Of a stretch of DNA of 64,000 nucleotides, positions 17,625-25,507 are shown piece by piece. The notes under the pieces were generated by a model. The model did not search any database and was not told the DNA's origin. It saw only the letters and a list, made by a program, of their open reading frames with translations. The first letter of the stretch is position 1, and each line of letters starts with the position of its first letter. The DNA is taken from assembly GCA_904394215.1 (NCBI GenBank), contig CAJFNF010000001.1:32869-96868 (forward strand), given 5' to 3'. The translations under genes were made by a program, and so were the position numbers. The stretch is from an uncultured Faecalibacterium sp. Lineage in GTDB: Bacteria; Bacillota; Clostridia; Oscillospirales; Ruminococcaceae.

Positions 17625-18004
17625 TGGACCGGGCCGAAACCGGCCGTCGGGGGGAGCAGGCTGCCGCCCGGTATTATATCCAGCAGGGCTGTACCCTTTT
17701 GGAGCATAACTACCGGATCCGGGAAGGTGAAGTAGACCTGATTCTTCGGGACCCTGAGGGCGTCCTGATTATGTGTGAGGTGAAAACCCGCACCAACCCC
17801 AACGCCCTGTGCCGCCCATCCAATTCGGTGACCAGGGCCAAACAACGGCGCCTGATCCTGGCCGCCTCTTCTTATTTGCAGCAGACCGGCCAGAGCGAGG
17901 CTTTTACCCGGTTTGATGTGGCAGAGGTCACCCCTCTTGACAGCGGCCGCTGGATCGTACATATTATAAAAAGTGCATTCGACGCAAGTGAATCATCAAG
18001 ATGA
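17624..18004 (+). CDS. yraN: UPF0102 (YraN) nuclease-fold protein
   Basis: The 126-residue protein has the YraN pattern: GRRGEQAAARYYIQQGCTLLEHNYR, then GEVDLI and CEVKTR, the acidic and Lys residues of a restriction-nuclease-like fold. Its cellular role is not settled. It follows rnhB in the usual order. ATG 17624 has GGAGGG six bases upstream; GTG 17621 would be too close to it. Confidence 0.9.
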   Translation: MDRAETGRRGEQAAARYYIQQGCTLLEHNYRIREGEVDLILRDPEGVLIMCEVKTRTNPNALCRPSNSVTRAKQRRLILAASSYLQQTGQSEAFTRFDVAEVTPLDSGRWIVHIIKSAFDASESSR

Positions 18005-18031
18005 CGCAGGACTGAAAAGGAGCGATGGAAC

Positions 18032-19492
18032 ATGCAGTTTTTCAGCACGAGAGACACCAGCCGTCACGTGACCTCCTCGGAGGCCATTGTCCAGGGCCTG
18101 TCGGAGGAGGGAGGCCTGTTTGTGCCCGAGTCCTTCCCGCAGGTGGACGCTCAGGCCATCTGCCAGCTGGAATATCCGGCTATGGCAGCAGCCGTCCTCA
18201 AGGAATACCTGACTGATTACGACCCGGCCTTCCTGGCCCAGGCAGCAGCCAAGACCTATGGCGCCGCCTTTGGCGGAAAAGCCGGCTATCTTGCACCGGT
18301 GGAAGGGGACACCTGGTCTCTGGAACTGTGGCACGGCCCCACCTGTGCTTTCAAGGATTATGCCCTGCAGCTGATGCCCAAGCTCCTGGTGGAGGCCAAG
18401 CGCAACCTGGATCACACCGAAAAGACTCTGATCCTGGTGGCCACCAGCGGCGATACCGGCAAGGCTGCCCTGGATGGCTACCACGATATTCCCGGTGTGG
18501 AGATCGCGGTGTTCTATCCCACCGGCGGCACCAGTGAAATCCAGCGCCTCCAGATGGCCACCCAGGAGGGTGCCAACGTGGCTGTCTATGCAGTGCGGGG
18601 CAACTTCGACGATGCGCAGACCGGCGTCAAGCGGGTCTTTGCAGACAAGGAGATCGCCGCCCAGCTGGCTGCGCGGAACATCCATCTGTCCAGCGCCAAC
18701 TCCATCAACTGGGGCCGTCTGGTGCCGCAGATTGTCTATTATTTTGCGGCCTATGCCCAGCTGGTCAAAGCAGGGAAGATCGCCTTCGGCCAGGAAGTGG
18801 ATTTCTGTGTCCCCACCGGCAACTTCGGCGACATTCTGGCCGGCTACTATGCCAAGCGGATGGGCTTGCCTGTAGGCCGTCTGGTCTGCGCATCCAACAA
18901 GAACAATGTTCTGACCGATTTCCTGCGCACTGGCACCTACACTGCCAAGCGGACCTTCTACAAAACTACTTCTCCCAGCATGGACATTCTGGTGTCCTCC
19001 AACCTGGAGCGCCTGCTGTTCCATGTGACCGGCAGCGACACTGAAGTGGCTGCGCTGATGGGCCGTCTGAACAAAGAGGGCAGCTACACCGTTCGTCCCG
19101 AGACCCTGGCAGCCATTCAGGAGACCTTCTCCTGCGGCTACGCTGAGGAGGATCAGGTGGCCCAGGAAATCCGCACCCGCTGGGAGCGGGACGGCTATCT
19201 CTGCGATACCCATACCGCCGTGGCCTTCCATGTAGCCCGGGAAAGCAAACGGGATGGCGTGCCGATGGTGGTTTTGTCCACTGCATCTCCTTTCAAGTTC
19301 CCCCGGAGCGTGCTGGCTGCACTGGGTCACGCAGCGCCCGAGAACGACTTTGAGGCCATGCAGGTTCTGGAGCAGGTCACCAGCCGTACTGCCCCTGCAA
19401 GCCTGGCCGGCCTGCGTCAGAAGGCCGAGCGGTTTGATGCAGTGATTGACCCGGGTGAAATTGCATCGGTGGCACTGAGCTACCAGGAATAA
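18032..19492 (+). CDS. thrC: Threonine synthase
   Basis: ThrC converts O-phosphohomoserine to threonine using pyridoxal phosphate. The 486-residue protein is of the long type: N-terminal MQFFSTRDTSRHVTSSEAI, the PLP lysine in GPTCAFKDYALQLMP, ATSGDTGKAAL and CVPTGNFGDILAGYYAKRMG. AAAAGGAG precedes the ATG. It is not next to hom or thrB in the window; its nearest pathway partners are asd at 54-55 kb. Confidence 0.95.
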   Translation: MQFFSTRDTSRHVTSSEAIVQGLSEEGGLFVPESFPQVDAQAICQLEYPAMAAAVLKEYLTDYDPAFLAQAAAKTYGAAFGGKAGYLAPVEGDTWSLELWHGPTCAFKDYALQLMPKLLVEAKRNLDHTEKTLILVATSGDTGKAALDGYHDIPGVEIAVFYPTGGTSEIQRLQMATQEGANVAVYAVRGNFDDAQTGVKRVFADKEIAAQLAARNIHLSSANSINWGRLVPQIVYYFAAYAQLVKAGKIAFGQEVDFCVPTGNFGDILAGYYAKRMGLPVGRLVCASNKNNVLTDFLRTGTYTAKRTFYKTTSPSMDILVSSNLERLLFHVTGSDTEVAALMGRLNKEGSYTVRPETLAAIQETFSCGYAEEDQVAQEIRTRWERDGYLCDTHTAVAFHVARESKRDGVPMVVLSTASPFKFPRSVLAALGHAAPENDFEAMQVLEQVTSRTAPASLAGLRQKAERFDAVIDPGEIASVALSYQE

Positions 19493-19512
19493 AACTAGAA
19501 CAGGAGAAACCA

Positions 19513-20196
19513 ATGGCACTTTTTGTGCTGGGCGACCCCCATCTTTCATTGGGCGGTGCAAAGCCCATGGATGTATTTCCGGGCTGGGACGGCTATGTGG
19601 AAAAGCTGGAATCCAACTGGCGCAAGCTGGTGAAGCCTGAGGATACGGTGGTGCTGGCAGGAGATATCAGCTGGTCCATGCGCCTGTCCGATACCCGCAA
19701 GGATTTCGCTTTTATCAACAGTCTGCCGGGCCAAAAGCTCCTGATGAAAGGCAACCATGACTATTGGTGGTCTACCGCCAACAAGATGAACGCTTTCTTT
19801 CAGTCTGAGGGGTTTGACACCCTTCATTTGCTGCACAACAATTCCTATACGGTGGATGGCTATGCGCTGTGTGGAACCCGGGGCTGGCTGTTTGACGTGG
19901 GGGAGCCCCACGACGAAAAAGTGATGAACCGGGAGATCGGCCGTCTGCGGCTGAGTCTGGACGCTGCCGAACCAGGAAAAGAGAAACTGGTCTTTCTCCA
20001 CTATCCGCCGGTTTATACCGGAGCGGATGCCCCTGAGATCGTAGCTGTCCTCAAGGAATATGGAATTCGGCGGTGCTTTTATGCCCATCTTCATGGCAAG
20101 GCCCTGCGCTTTGCGGTTCAGGGTGAGGTGGATGGCATCCGCTATAAGCTGGTCAGCGCGGACGGACTTCACTTCTGTCCGTATAAAATCACTTGA
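19513..20196 (+). CDS. Calcineurin-like metallophosphoesterase
   Basis: The 227-residue cytoplasmic protein has all metal-binding motifs of the calcineurin-like family in order: GDPHLSLG, VVLAGDISWSM, KGNHDYWW, LHYPPVY and AHLHGKAL. The substrate cannot be told from sequence. AGGAG precedes the ATG, 21 bases after thrC, so the two are likely co-transcribed. Confidence 0.85.
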   Translation: MALFVLGDPHLSLGGAKPMDVFPGWDGYVEKLESNWRKLVKPEDTVVLAGDISWSMRLSDTRKDFAFINSLPGQKLLMKGNHDYWWSTANKMNAFFQSEGFDTLHLLHNNSYTVDGYALCGTRGWLFDVGEPHDEKVMNREIGRLRLSLDAAEPGKEKLVFLHYPPVYTGADAPEIVAVLKEYGIRRCFYAHLHGKALRFAVQGEVDGIRYKLVSADGLHFCPYKIT

Positions 20197-20241
20197 CGGG
20201 ACCTGAAAACCAGGAGAAATTCCCAAAATGTGAAAAAACAG

Positions 20242-20271
20242 CTGGCATTTATGCAGCGAACGTGTTATAAT
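20242..20271 (+). promoter_or_regulatory. Promoter of tig
   Basis: CTGGCA at 20242-20247 and TATAAT at 20266-20271 are 18 bases apart. The leader of about 120 bases contains a hairpin with arms GGGGAGAGG and CCTCTGCCCC (20348-20369; the G within the second arm bulges) about 30 bases before the start codon. Confidence 0.6.
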
Positions 20272-20400
20272 AAACGCTGACGCGATTGTCGTACCCAAAG
20301 GCGCGTGCGCCGTTTGGAAACACAAGATAGGCGCGCAGCGCAGATGCGGGGAGAGGAATCCTCTGCCCCAGCACCAATTTTTGAGCGGAGGAAAATCAAA

Positions 20401-21720
20401 ATGAATCTTATCAAGTGTGAAAAGCTCGAGAAGAGCATGGCAGAACTGCAGTTCTCGATTGATGCCGAGACCTATAAGAACGAAGTCCTGAAGGTCTTTA
20501 AGACCGAGGGCAAGAAGTACACGGTCCAGGGCTTCCGCAAGGGTAAGGCCCCCCGTCACCTGATCGAGCGGATGTACGGTCCCGATGTCTTCACCTACGA
20601 CGCCATCAACAACCTGTTCCCGGCCGAGTTCGAGGCCGCCGTCAAGGCTGCCGGCATCGAGGCTGTGGGCCGTCCCGAGGTCACCGTTGATTCTGCCAGC
20701 GACGACCAGGGCGCAACCCTGACCGTCAAGGTCGCTGTCAAGCCCGAAGTCAAGCTGGGTGCATATACCGGTTTGACCGTGGAGAAGACGGTCCATACTG
20801 TTCAGGAGTCCGCTGTGGACGCTGAGCTGAAGCGTGTGCAGGAGCGCAACGCCCGTGAGCTGACCCGTGAGGGCGCTGCTCAGAACGGCGATATCGTTGA
20901 TATCGACTTCGAGGGCTTTGTGGACGGCGTCGCATTTGAGGGCGGCAAGGCTGAGCATTACAGCCTGACCCTGGGCAGCGGCAGCTTCATCCCCGGTTTT
21001 GAGGATCAGGTTGTGGGCCACTCTGCCGGCGACGAGTTCGACGTGAATGTCACCTTCCCCGAGCAGTATCAGGCTGCTGAGCTGGCTGGCAAGGCTGCTG
21101 TCTTCAAGATCAAGCTGCACGAGGTCAAGTACAAGGAGCTGCCCGCTCTGGACGACGAGCTGGCCAAGGATTGCTCCGAGTACGACACCCTGGAAGAGTT
21201 CAAGGAGTCCATCCGCAAGTCCAACCAGGAGCAGCTGGACAAGCAGGATGACCTGGCTGTGGAGAACGCTCTGGTGGATCAGGTCATCGCCGGCATGGAG
21301 GCTGAGATTCCCCAGGCCATGTACGATGTCCGTATGGACGAGATGGTCAACGACTTTGCTTTCCGTGTGGAGCAGCAGGGTCTGAACCTGGACACCTATC
21401 TGAAGTATATGGGCCAGACCATGGAGCAGTTCCGTGCTTCCTTCATGCCCCAGGCTGAGAAGCAGGTCAAGATCCGTCTGGCTCTGGAGGCTGTCGCTGC
21501 AGCTGAGAATATCACCGCTTCTGAGGATGATGTCAATGCTGAGATCAAGCGGATTGCCGACCAGTACAAGATGGAGGAGTCCAAGGTCCGCGAGCTGGTC
21601 AACATGGATGACCTGAAGAAGGATCTGGCTGTCAACAAGGCCATCGACTTTGTCAAGAGCCACGCCAATATCGTGGAGAAGGCCGCTGAGGCCGAAGAGA
21701 AGGCTGCCGACGCTGAGTAA
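20401..21720 (+). CDS. tig: Trigger factor
   Basis: Trigger factor is the ribosome-bound chaperone with peptidyl-prolyl isomerase activity. The 439-residue protein has the N-terminal ribosome-binding domain with the signature QGFRKGKAPRHLIERMYG, the FKBP-type domain (NGDIVDIDFEGFVDG... to about residue 240) and a helical C-terminal domain. GGAGGAAAATCAAA precedes ATG 20401. The order tig-clpP-clpX is the classic one. Confidence 0.96.
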   Translation: MNLIKCEKLEKSMAELQFSIDAETYKNEVLKVFKTEGKKYTVQGFRKGKAPRHLIERMYGPDVFTYDAINNLFPAEFEAAVKAAGIEAVGRPEVTVDSASDDQGATLTVKVAVKPEVKLGAYTGLTVEKTVHTVQESAVDAELKRVQERNARELTREGAAQNGDIVDIDFEGFVDGVAFEGGKAEHYSLTLGSGSFIPGFEDQVVGHSAGDEFDVNVTFPEQYQAAELAGKAAVFKIKLHEVKYKELPALDDELAKDCSEYDTLEEFKESIRKSNQEQLDKQDDLAVENALVDQVIAGMEAEIPQAMYDVRMDEMVNDFAFRVEQQGLNLDTYLKYMGQTMEQFRASFMPQAEKQVKIRLALEAVAAAENITASEDDVNAEIKRIADQYKMEESKVRELVNMDDLKKDLAVNKAIDFVKSHANIVEKAAEAEEKAADAE

Positions 21721-21787
21721 TCACTGCCGGTAAGCTGAGCCAGGGCAGGAGAGCGCCTGCGGCGCGCTGCCCGCGCACATGTTGTTG

Positions 21788-21833
21788 AAATTGACCGATG
21801 CGGCGGTTTTTTGGATGTCGCATCGGTCAATTT
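21788..21833 (+). terminator. Perfect 15-bp hairpin between tig and clpP
   Basis: Arms 21788-21802 and 21819-21833 (AAATTGACCGATGCG and its complement) pair perfectly around a 16-base loop. The tail is only TTTT, so it may be a terminator, a partial attenuator, or an mRNA-stabilising structure. Confidence 0.6.
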
Positions 21834-21878
21834 TGCAAAAATAGCGAATCAAATTTGATTTTCAGGAGGCGAACTGTT

Positions 21879-22478
21879 ATGAGTTTTGTTCCCTATGTTG
21901 TAGAACAGACAGCCCACGGAGAGCGTTCCTACGATATTTTCTCCCGTCTGCTGAACGACCGCATCATCGTCCTGAGCGAGGACGTCAATGATACTTCCGC
22001 CAGCCTGGTTGTTGCCCAGCTGCTGTACCTCGAGGGGCAGGACCCGGACAAGGACATCAGCCTGTATATCAACAGCCCCGGCGGCTCCATCAGTGCAGGC
22101 ATGGCCATCCATGACACCATGCACTATATCAAGTGCGATGTCTCCACTATCTGCATGGGTATGGCTGCTTCGATGGGCGCATTCCTGCTGGCCAGCGGCA
22201 CCAAGGGCAAGCGCTTTGCGCTGCCCAACTCGGAGATCCTGATCCATCAGCCTCTGATCGCCGGCGGACAGGGCGGCGGCCTCTCGGGCCAGGCCACCGA
22301 CATCAAGATTCACGCTGACCACATCGTCTACCTGCGCGATAAGATCAACGGCCTGCTCAGCGAGTACACCGGCCAGCCCATCGAGCGGGTCCGCGAGGAC
22401 ACCGAGCGGGATAATTATATGACCGCTCTGCAGGCCAAGGAGTACGGCCTGGTGGACCAGGTCATTACCACACGCTGA
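21879..22478 (+). CDS. clpP: ATP-dependent Clp protease proteolytic subunit
   Basis: ClpP forms the barrel protease that degrades proteins fed by ClpX or other ATPases. The 199-residue protein has the full catalytic triad: Ser98 in GMAASMGA, His123 in LIHQPL, and an Asp near residue 174. ATG 21879 follows TTCAGGAGG. A 14-base perfect palindrome (AATCAAATTTGATT, 21847-21860) lies just before the ribosome binding site. Confidence 0.97.
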   Translation: MSFVPYVVEQTAHGERSYDIFSRLLNDRIIVLSEDVNDTSASLVVAQLLYLEGQDPDKDISLYINSPGGSISAGMAIHDTMHYIKCDVSTICMGMAASMGAFLLASGTKGKRFALPNSEILIHQPLIAGGQGGGLSGQATDIKIHADHIVYLRDKINGLLSEYTGQPIERVREDTERDNYMTALQAKEYGLVDQVITTR

Positions 22479-22523
22479 ACCACTGGCTGAGCGCAGAAAC
22501 GCACAAAAAAGGAAAGTACAGCT

Positions 22524-23855
22524 ATGGCAAATAACAATTCCGGCAGAGATAAAAATGAAAAAGATCTTGTTTGCAGCTTCTGCGGCAAGCATCAGGACGA
22601 AGTCGAGCGTATGATCATTGGGCCCGGCGTCAACATCTGCAGCGAGTGCATCAACCTGTGCTACGATCTGCTGGGGGAGAAGCCCGACCGTTCCAGCGGC
22701 AACCGTCCCAATCGGGGCGGCGCCCCCAACGCCCGGGCCCGGATGCAGCCTGCAGCACCGGTCCAGCTCAATATTATGACCCCCGAGGAGATCAAGGAGG
22801 GTCTGGACCAGTATGTCATTGGCCAGGATGAGGCCAAGCGGGTCCTGTCCGTCTCGGTGTACAATCACTACAAGCGAATCATGAGCGGGAAGGGGAATGA
22901 CGTCGAGCTGCAGAAGTCCAACGTTCTGCTGCTGGGTCCTTCCGGCGTGGGCAAGACCCTGCTGGCACAGACACTGGCGCGGATGCTGGGCGTCCCCTTT
23001 GCCATCGCCGATGCCACCACCCTGACCGAAGCCGGCTATGTAGGTGAGGATGTGGAGAACATCCTGCTGAAACTAATTCAGGCAGCCGACTTCGATGTGC
23101 AGCGGGCGCAGATCGGCATCATCTACATCGATGAGATCGACAAAATCACCCGCAAGAGCGAAAACCCCTCCATCACCCGGGACGTGGGCGGTGAAGGTGT
23201 CCAGCAGGCCCTGCTGAAGATCCTGGAAGGCACGGTCAGCAATGTCCCGCCCCAGGGCGGCCGCAAGCATCCTCAGCAGGAGTTCATCCAGATTGACACC
23301 ACCAACATCCTGTTCATCTGCGGCGGCGCCTTTGACGGGCTGGACAAATACATCCAGCGCCGCACCGACAACTCCGCGCTGGGCTTTGGCAGCAATCTGA
23401 AGGACAACTCCTCTGAAGCACAGAAGGCTCTGCTGCGGAAGGTGGAGCCCCATGATCTGGTGAAGTTTGGCTTGATTCCTGAGCTGATCGGCCGTCTGCC
23501 TGTCATCACCGTTCTGGATGACCTGGACGAGGATACTCTGGTCCGGGTGCTGAAAGAGCCCAAAAACAGCCTGGTCAAGCAGTACAAAGCACTGCTTGGA
23601 ATGGACAACGTGGACCTGGTCTTTACCGATGATGCCCTGCGTGCCATCGCCCGCAAGACCATCGAGCGCAAAACCGGCGCCCGCGGCCTGCGCAGTGTGA
23701 TGGAGAACCTGCTGATGCCGGTGATGTACACTGTTCCCAGTGATGCCACCATCATCCGGGTTACCATTGACGAGGACACCGTGGAAGGCGGCGAACCCCA
23801 CATGGAGTACGGCGCCGTCCGCAAACGCTACAAGAATCAGATTTCGGTGAGCTGA
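22524..23855 (+). CDS. clpX: Clp protease ATP-binding subunit ClpX
   Basis: ClpX unfolds tagged substrates and passes them to ClpP. The 443-residue protein has the N-terminal C4 zinc finger ([11 protein letters not shown]...CSECINLC), Walker A GPSGVGKT, Walker [11 protein letters not shown], the IGF-type loop, and sensor II. It follows clpP by 45 bases and ends at a strong terminator. Confidence 0.97.
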   Translation: MANNNSGRDKNEKDLVCSFCGKHQDEVERMIIGPGVNICSECINLCYDLLGEKPDRSSGNRPNRGGAPNARARMQPAAPVQLNIMTPEEIKEGLDQYVIGQDEAKRVLSVSVYNHYKRIMSGKGNDVELQKSNVLLLGPSGVGKTLLAQTLARMLGVPFAIADATTLTEAGYVGEDVENILLKLIQAADFDVQRAQIGIIYIDEIDKITRKSENPSITRDVGGEGVQQALLKILEGTVSNVPPQGGRKHPQQEFIQIDTTNILFICGGAFDGLDKYIQRRTDNSALGFGSNLKDNSSEAQKALLRKVEPHDLVKFGLIPELIGRLPVITVLDDLDEDTLVRVLKEPKNSLVKQYKALLGMDNVDLVFTDDALRAIARKTIERKTGARGLRSVMENLLMPVMYTVPSDATIIRVTIDEDTVEGGEPHMEYGAVRKRYKNQISVS

Positions 23856-23872
23856 GATTTGCCGAAGTTGCT

Positions 23873-23910
23873 GCCCAGCCAGGGAACCCACCCCTCGGCT
23901 GGGCTTTTTT
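23873..23910 (+). terminator. Intrinsic terminator after clpX
   Basis: GCCCAGCC at 23873-23880 pairs with GGCTGGGC at 23897-23904, followed by six T residues. Confidence 0.9.
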
Positions 23911-23922
23911 CACCCAAAATTC

Positions 23923-23951
23923 TTGTTTCTCGCCAGAAAGTGTACTATAAT
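23923..23951 (+). promoter_or_regulatory. sigma-A promoter of the aminotransferase gene
   Basis: TTGTTT at 23923-23928 and TATAAT at 23946-23951 are 17 bases apart. Confidence 0.75.
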
Positions 23952-24070
23952 AATAAAGTCTGGGATTGTGCCGGCAAAGCCGGCCAGTGGAAAGACATTT
24001 CTGCCGCACTTTCTCTGGCAGGGAAGCTGCGGTTGTGGGCAAAGAAAGTATTGTAAAGGAGCACTTCATT

Positions 24071-25351
24071 ATGGCAAATTATTTGGAGATGAGCACCGAA
24101 GAACTGAAGCAAGAGGAGAGCAAGCTGCGCAAAGCCTATGAGGACTACAAGGCCATGGGCCTGAAGCTGAATATGGCCCGCGGCAAGCCCGGCCCTCACC
24201 AGATGGACCTGTCCATGGACCTGTTCAAGACCACCGATTACACTGCTGCGGACGGCACCGATGCCCGCAACTACGGTGACCTGGAAGGTCTGTACGAGGC
24301 ACGGCAGCTGTTTGGCGACGTGATGGGCGTCAAGCCCGAAAACGTCTTTGTGGGCGGCAACTCCAGCCTGCAGCTGATGTACTGCCTGGTGAGCATTGGC
24401 TACACCTTCGGCTTCCCGGAGTCTCCCTGCCCCTGGTCCCAGGTGGATCACCCCAAGTTCCTGTGCCCTGTGCCCGGCTATGACCGTCACTTCCGTATCA
24501 CCGAGGAGTTCGGCATCGACATGATCAATGTCCCCATGACGCCGGAAGGCCCCGATATGGATATGGTTGAAAAGCTGGTGGCAGAGGATCCCACCATCAA
24601 GGGCATTTGGTGTGTGCCCCAGTACTCCAACCCCGATGGCTATACTTACAGCGACGAAACCGTCCGCCGCTTCGCCGCCATGAAGACCGCCGCCCCTGAT
24701 TTCAAGATCTTCTGGGATGAGGCTTACATCGTCCACCATCTGACTGACGAGATCATTGAGACCCCGGTTCTGCTGGAGGAGAGCAAGCCTTACGGCCACG
24801 AGGACCGCGTCTTCATGTTCACTTCCACCAGCAAGATCACCTTCCCGGGCGCTGGTGTGTCGGCTCTGGCCTGCAGCGACAACATGATGAAGTATGTCTG
24901 CAAGCGCTTCGGCGTCATGATCATCAGCTACGACAAGATGAACCAGCTGCGCCATGTGCGGTTCCTGAAGAACAAGGCAGGCGTCCTGGCTCATATGCTC
25001 AAGCATCGCCGCCGTCTGGTGCCCGCCTTTGACGCTGTCAAGACCACTTTTGCCCAGAAGCTGATCCCCTGCGGCGACATCGCTCATTGGACCAACCCCA
25101 AAGGCGGTTACTTCATCAGCCTGTATGTGATGCCCGGCTGCGCCAAGCGTGTGGCACAGCTATGCAAGGAGGCAGGCCTGGTGCTGACTGGCGCCGGCGC
25201 ATCCTTCCCCTACGGCAAGGATCCCGACGATTCCCACCTGCGCATTGCCCCCACTTACCCCAGCCTGACCGAGGTCGAGAAGGCTTCCGACCTGCTGACC
25301 ATCTGCACCCGGCTGGCTACTGTTGAGCTGCTGCTCAAGCAGAAGGCCTGA
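24071..25351 (+). CDS. PLP-dependent aminotransferase (class I, aspartate-type)
   Basis: The 426-residue protein matches the family of putative aspartate/alanine aminotransferases (PF12897 type) by the opening LKLNMARGKPG, the NYGDLEGLYEARQLF segment, WCVPQYSNPDGYTYSDE, FWDEAY and the PLP lysine in FTSTSKITFPGAG. The amino acid substrate is not certain. AAAGGAG precedes ATG 24071; in-frame codons upstream lie in the leader. It has its own promoter. Confidence 0.85.
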   Translation: MANYLEMSTEELKQEESKLRKAYEDYKAMGLKLNMARGKPGPHQMDLSMDLFKTTDYTAADGTDARNYGDLEGLYEARQLFGDVMGVKPENVFVGGNSSLQLMYCLVSIGYTFGFPESPCPWSQVDHPKFLCPVPGYDRHFRITEEFGIDMINVPMTPEGPDMDMVEKLVAEDPTIKGIWCVPQYSNPDGYTYSDETVRRFAAMKTAAPDFKIFWDEAYIVHHLTDEIIETPVLLEESKPYGHEDRVFMFTSTSKITFPGAGVSALACSDNMMKYVCKRFGVMIISYDKMNQLRHVRFLKNKAGVLAHMLKHRRRLVPAFDAVKTTFAQKLIPCGDIAHWTNPKGGYFISLYVMPGCAKRVAQLCKEAGLVLTGAGASFPYGKDPDDSHLRIAPTYPSLTEVEKASDLLTICTRLATVELLLKQKA

Positions 25352-25472
25352 GCTTCCGGCTCAGGGCCGGTCTGAAAAGTCCCCCAGCGCTTTGCAGCCA
25401 CTGTTCGGCCTGTTTGACTTTTCAGATGCATCCTAAAAAATCTCCTCTGCCTGTCCGGCCAACCGGGCAGGC
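25348..25472 (+). other. Inverted repeats between aminotransferase gene and secDF
   Basis: Three nested or adjacent inverted repeats fill the gap: CCTGAGC/GCTCAGG overlapping the stop codon (about 25347-25365), an 11-bp perfect pair TCTGAAAAGTC (25371-25381) with its complement at 25416-25426, and GCCTGTCCGG (25449-25458) with CCGGGCAGGC (25463-25472). None has a T tract, so these are not clear terminators. Confidence 0.5.
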
Positions 25473-25507
25473 GGGAGGTTATTTCATTGGGAGGTTTCCA
25501 AATCAAT

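Noticed and set aside
19546..21663. 705-codon minus-strand frame opposite the phosphoesterase and tig
   Set aside because: Spans two real genes and their promoter region; no start signal or family match.
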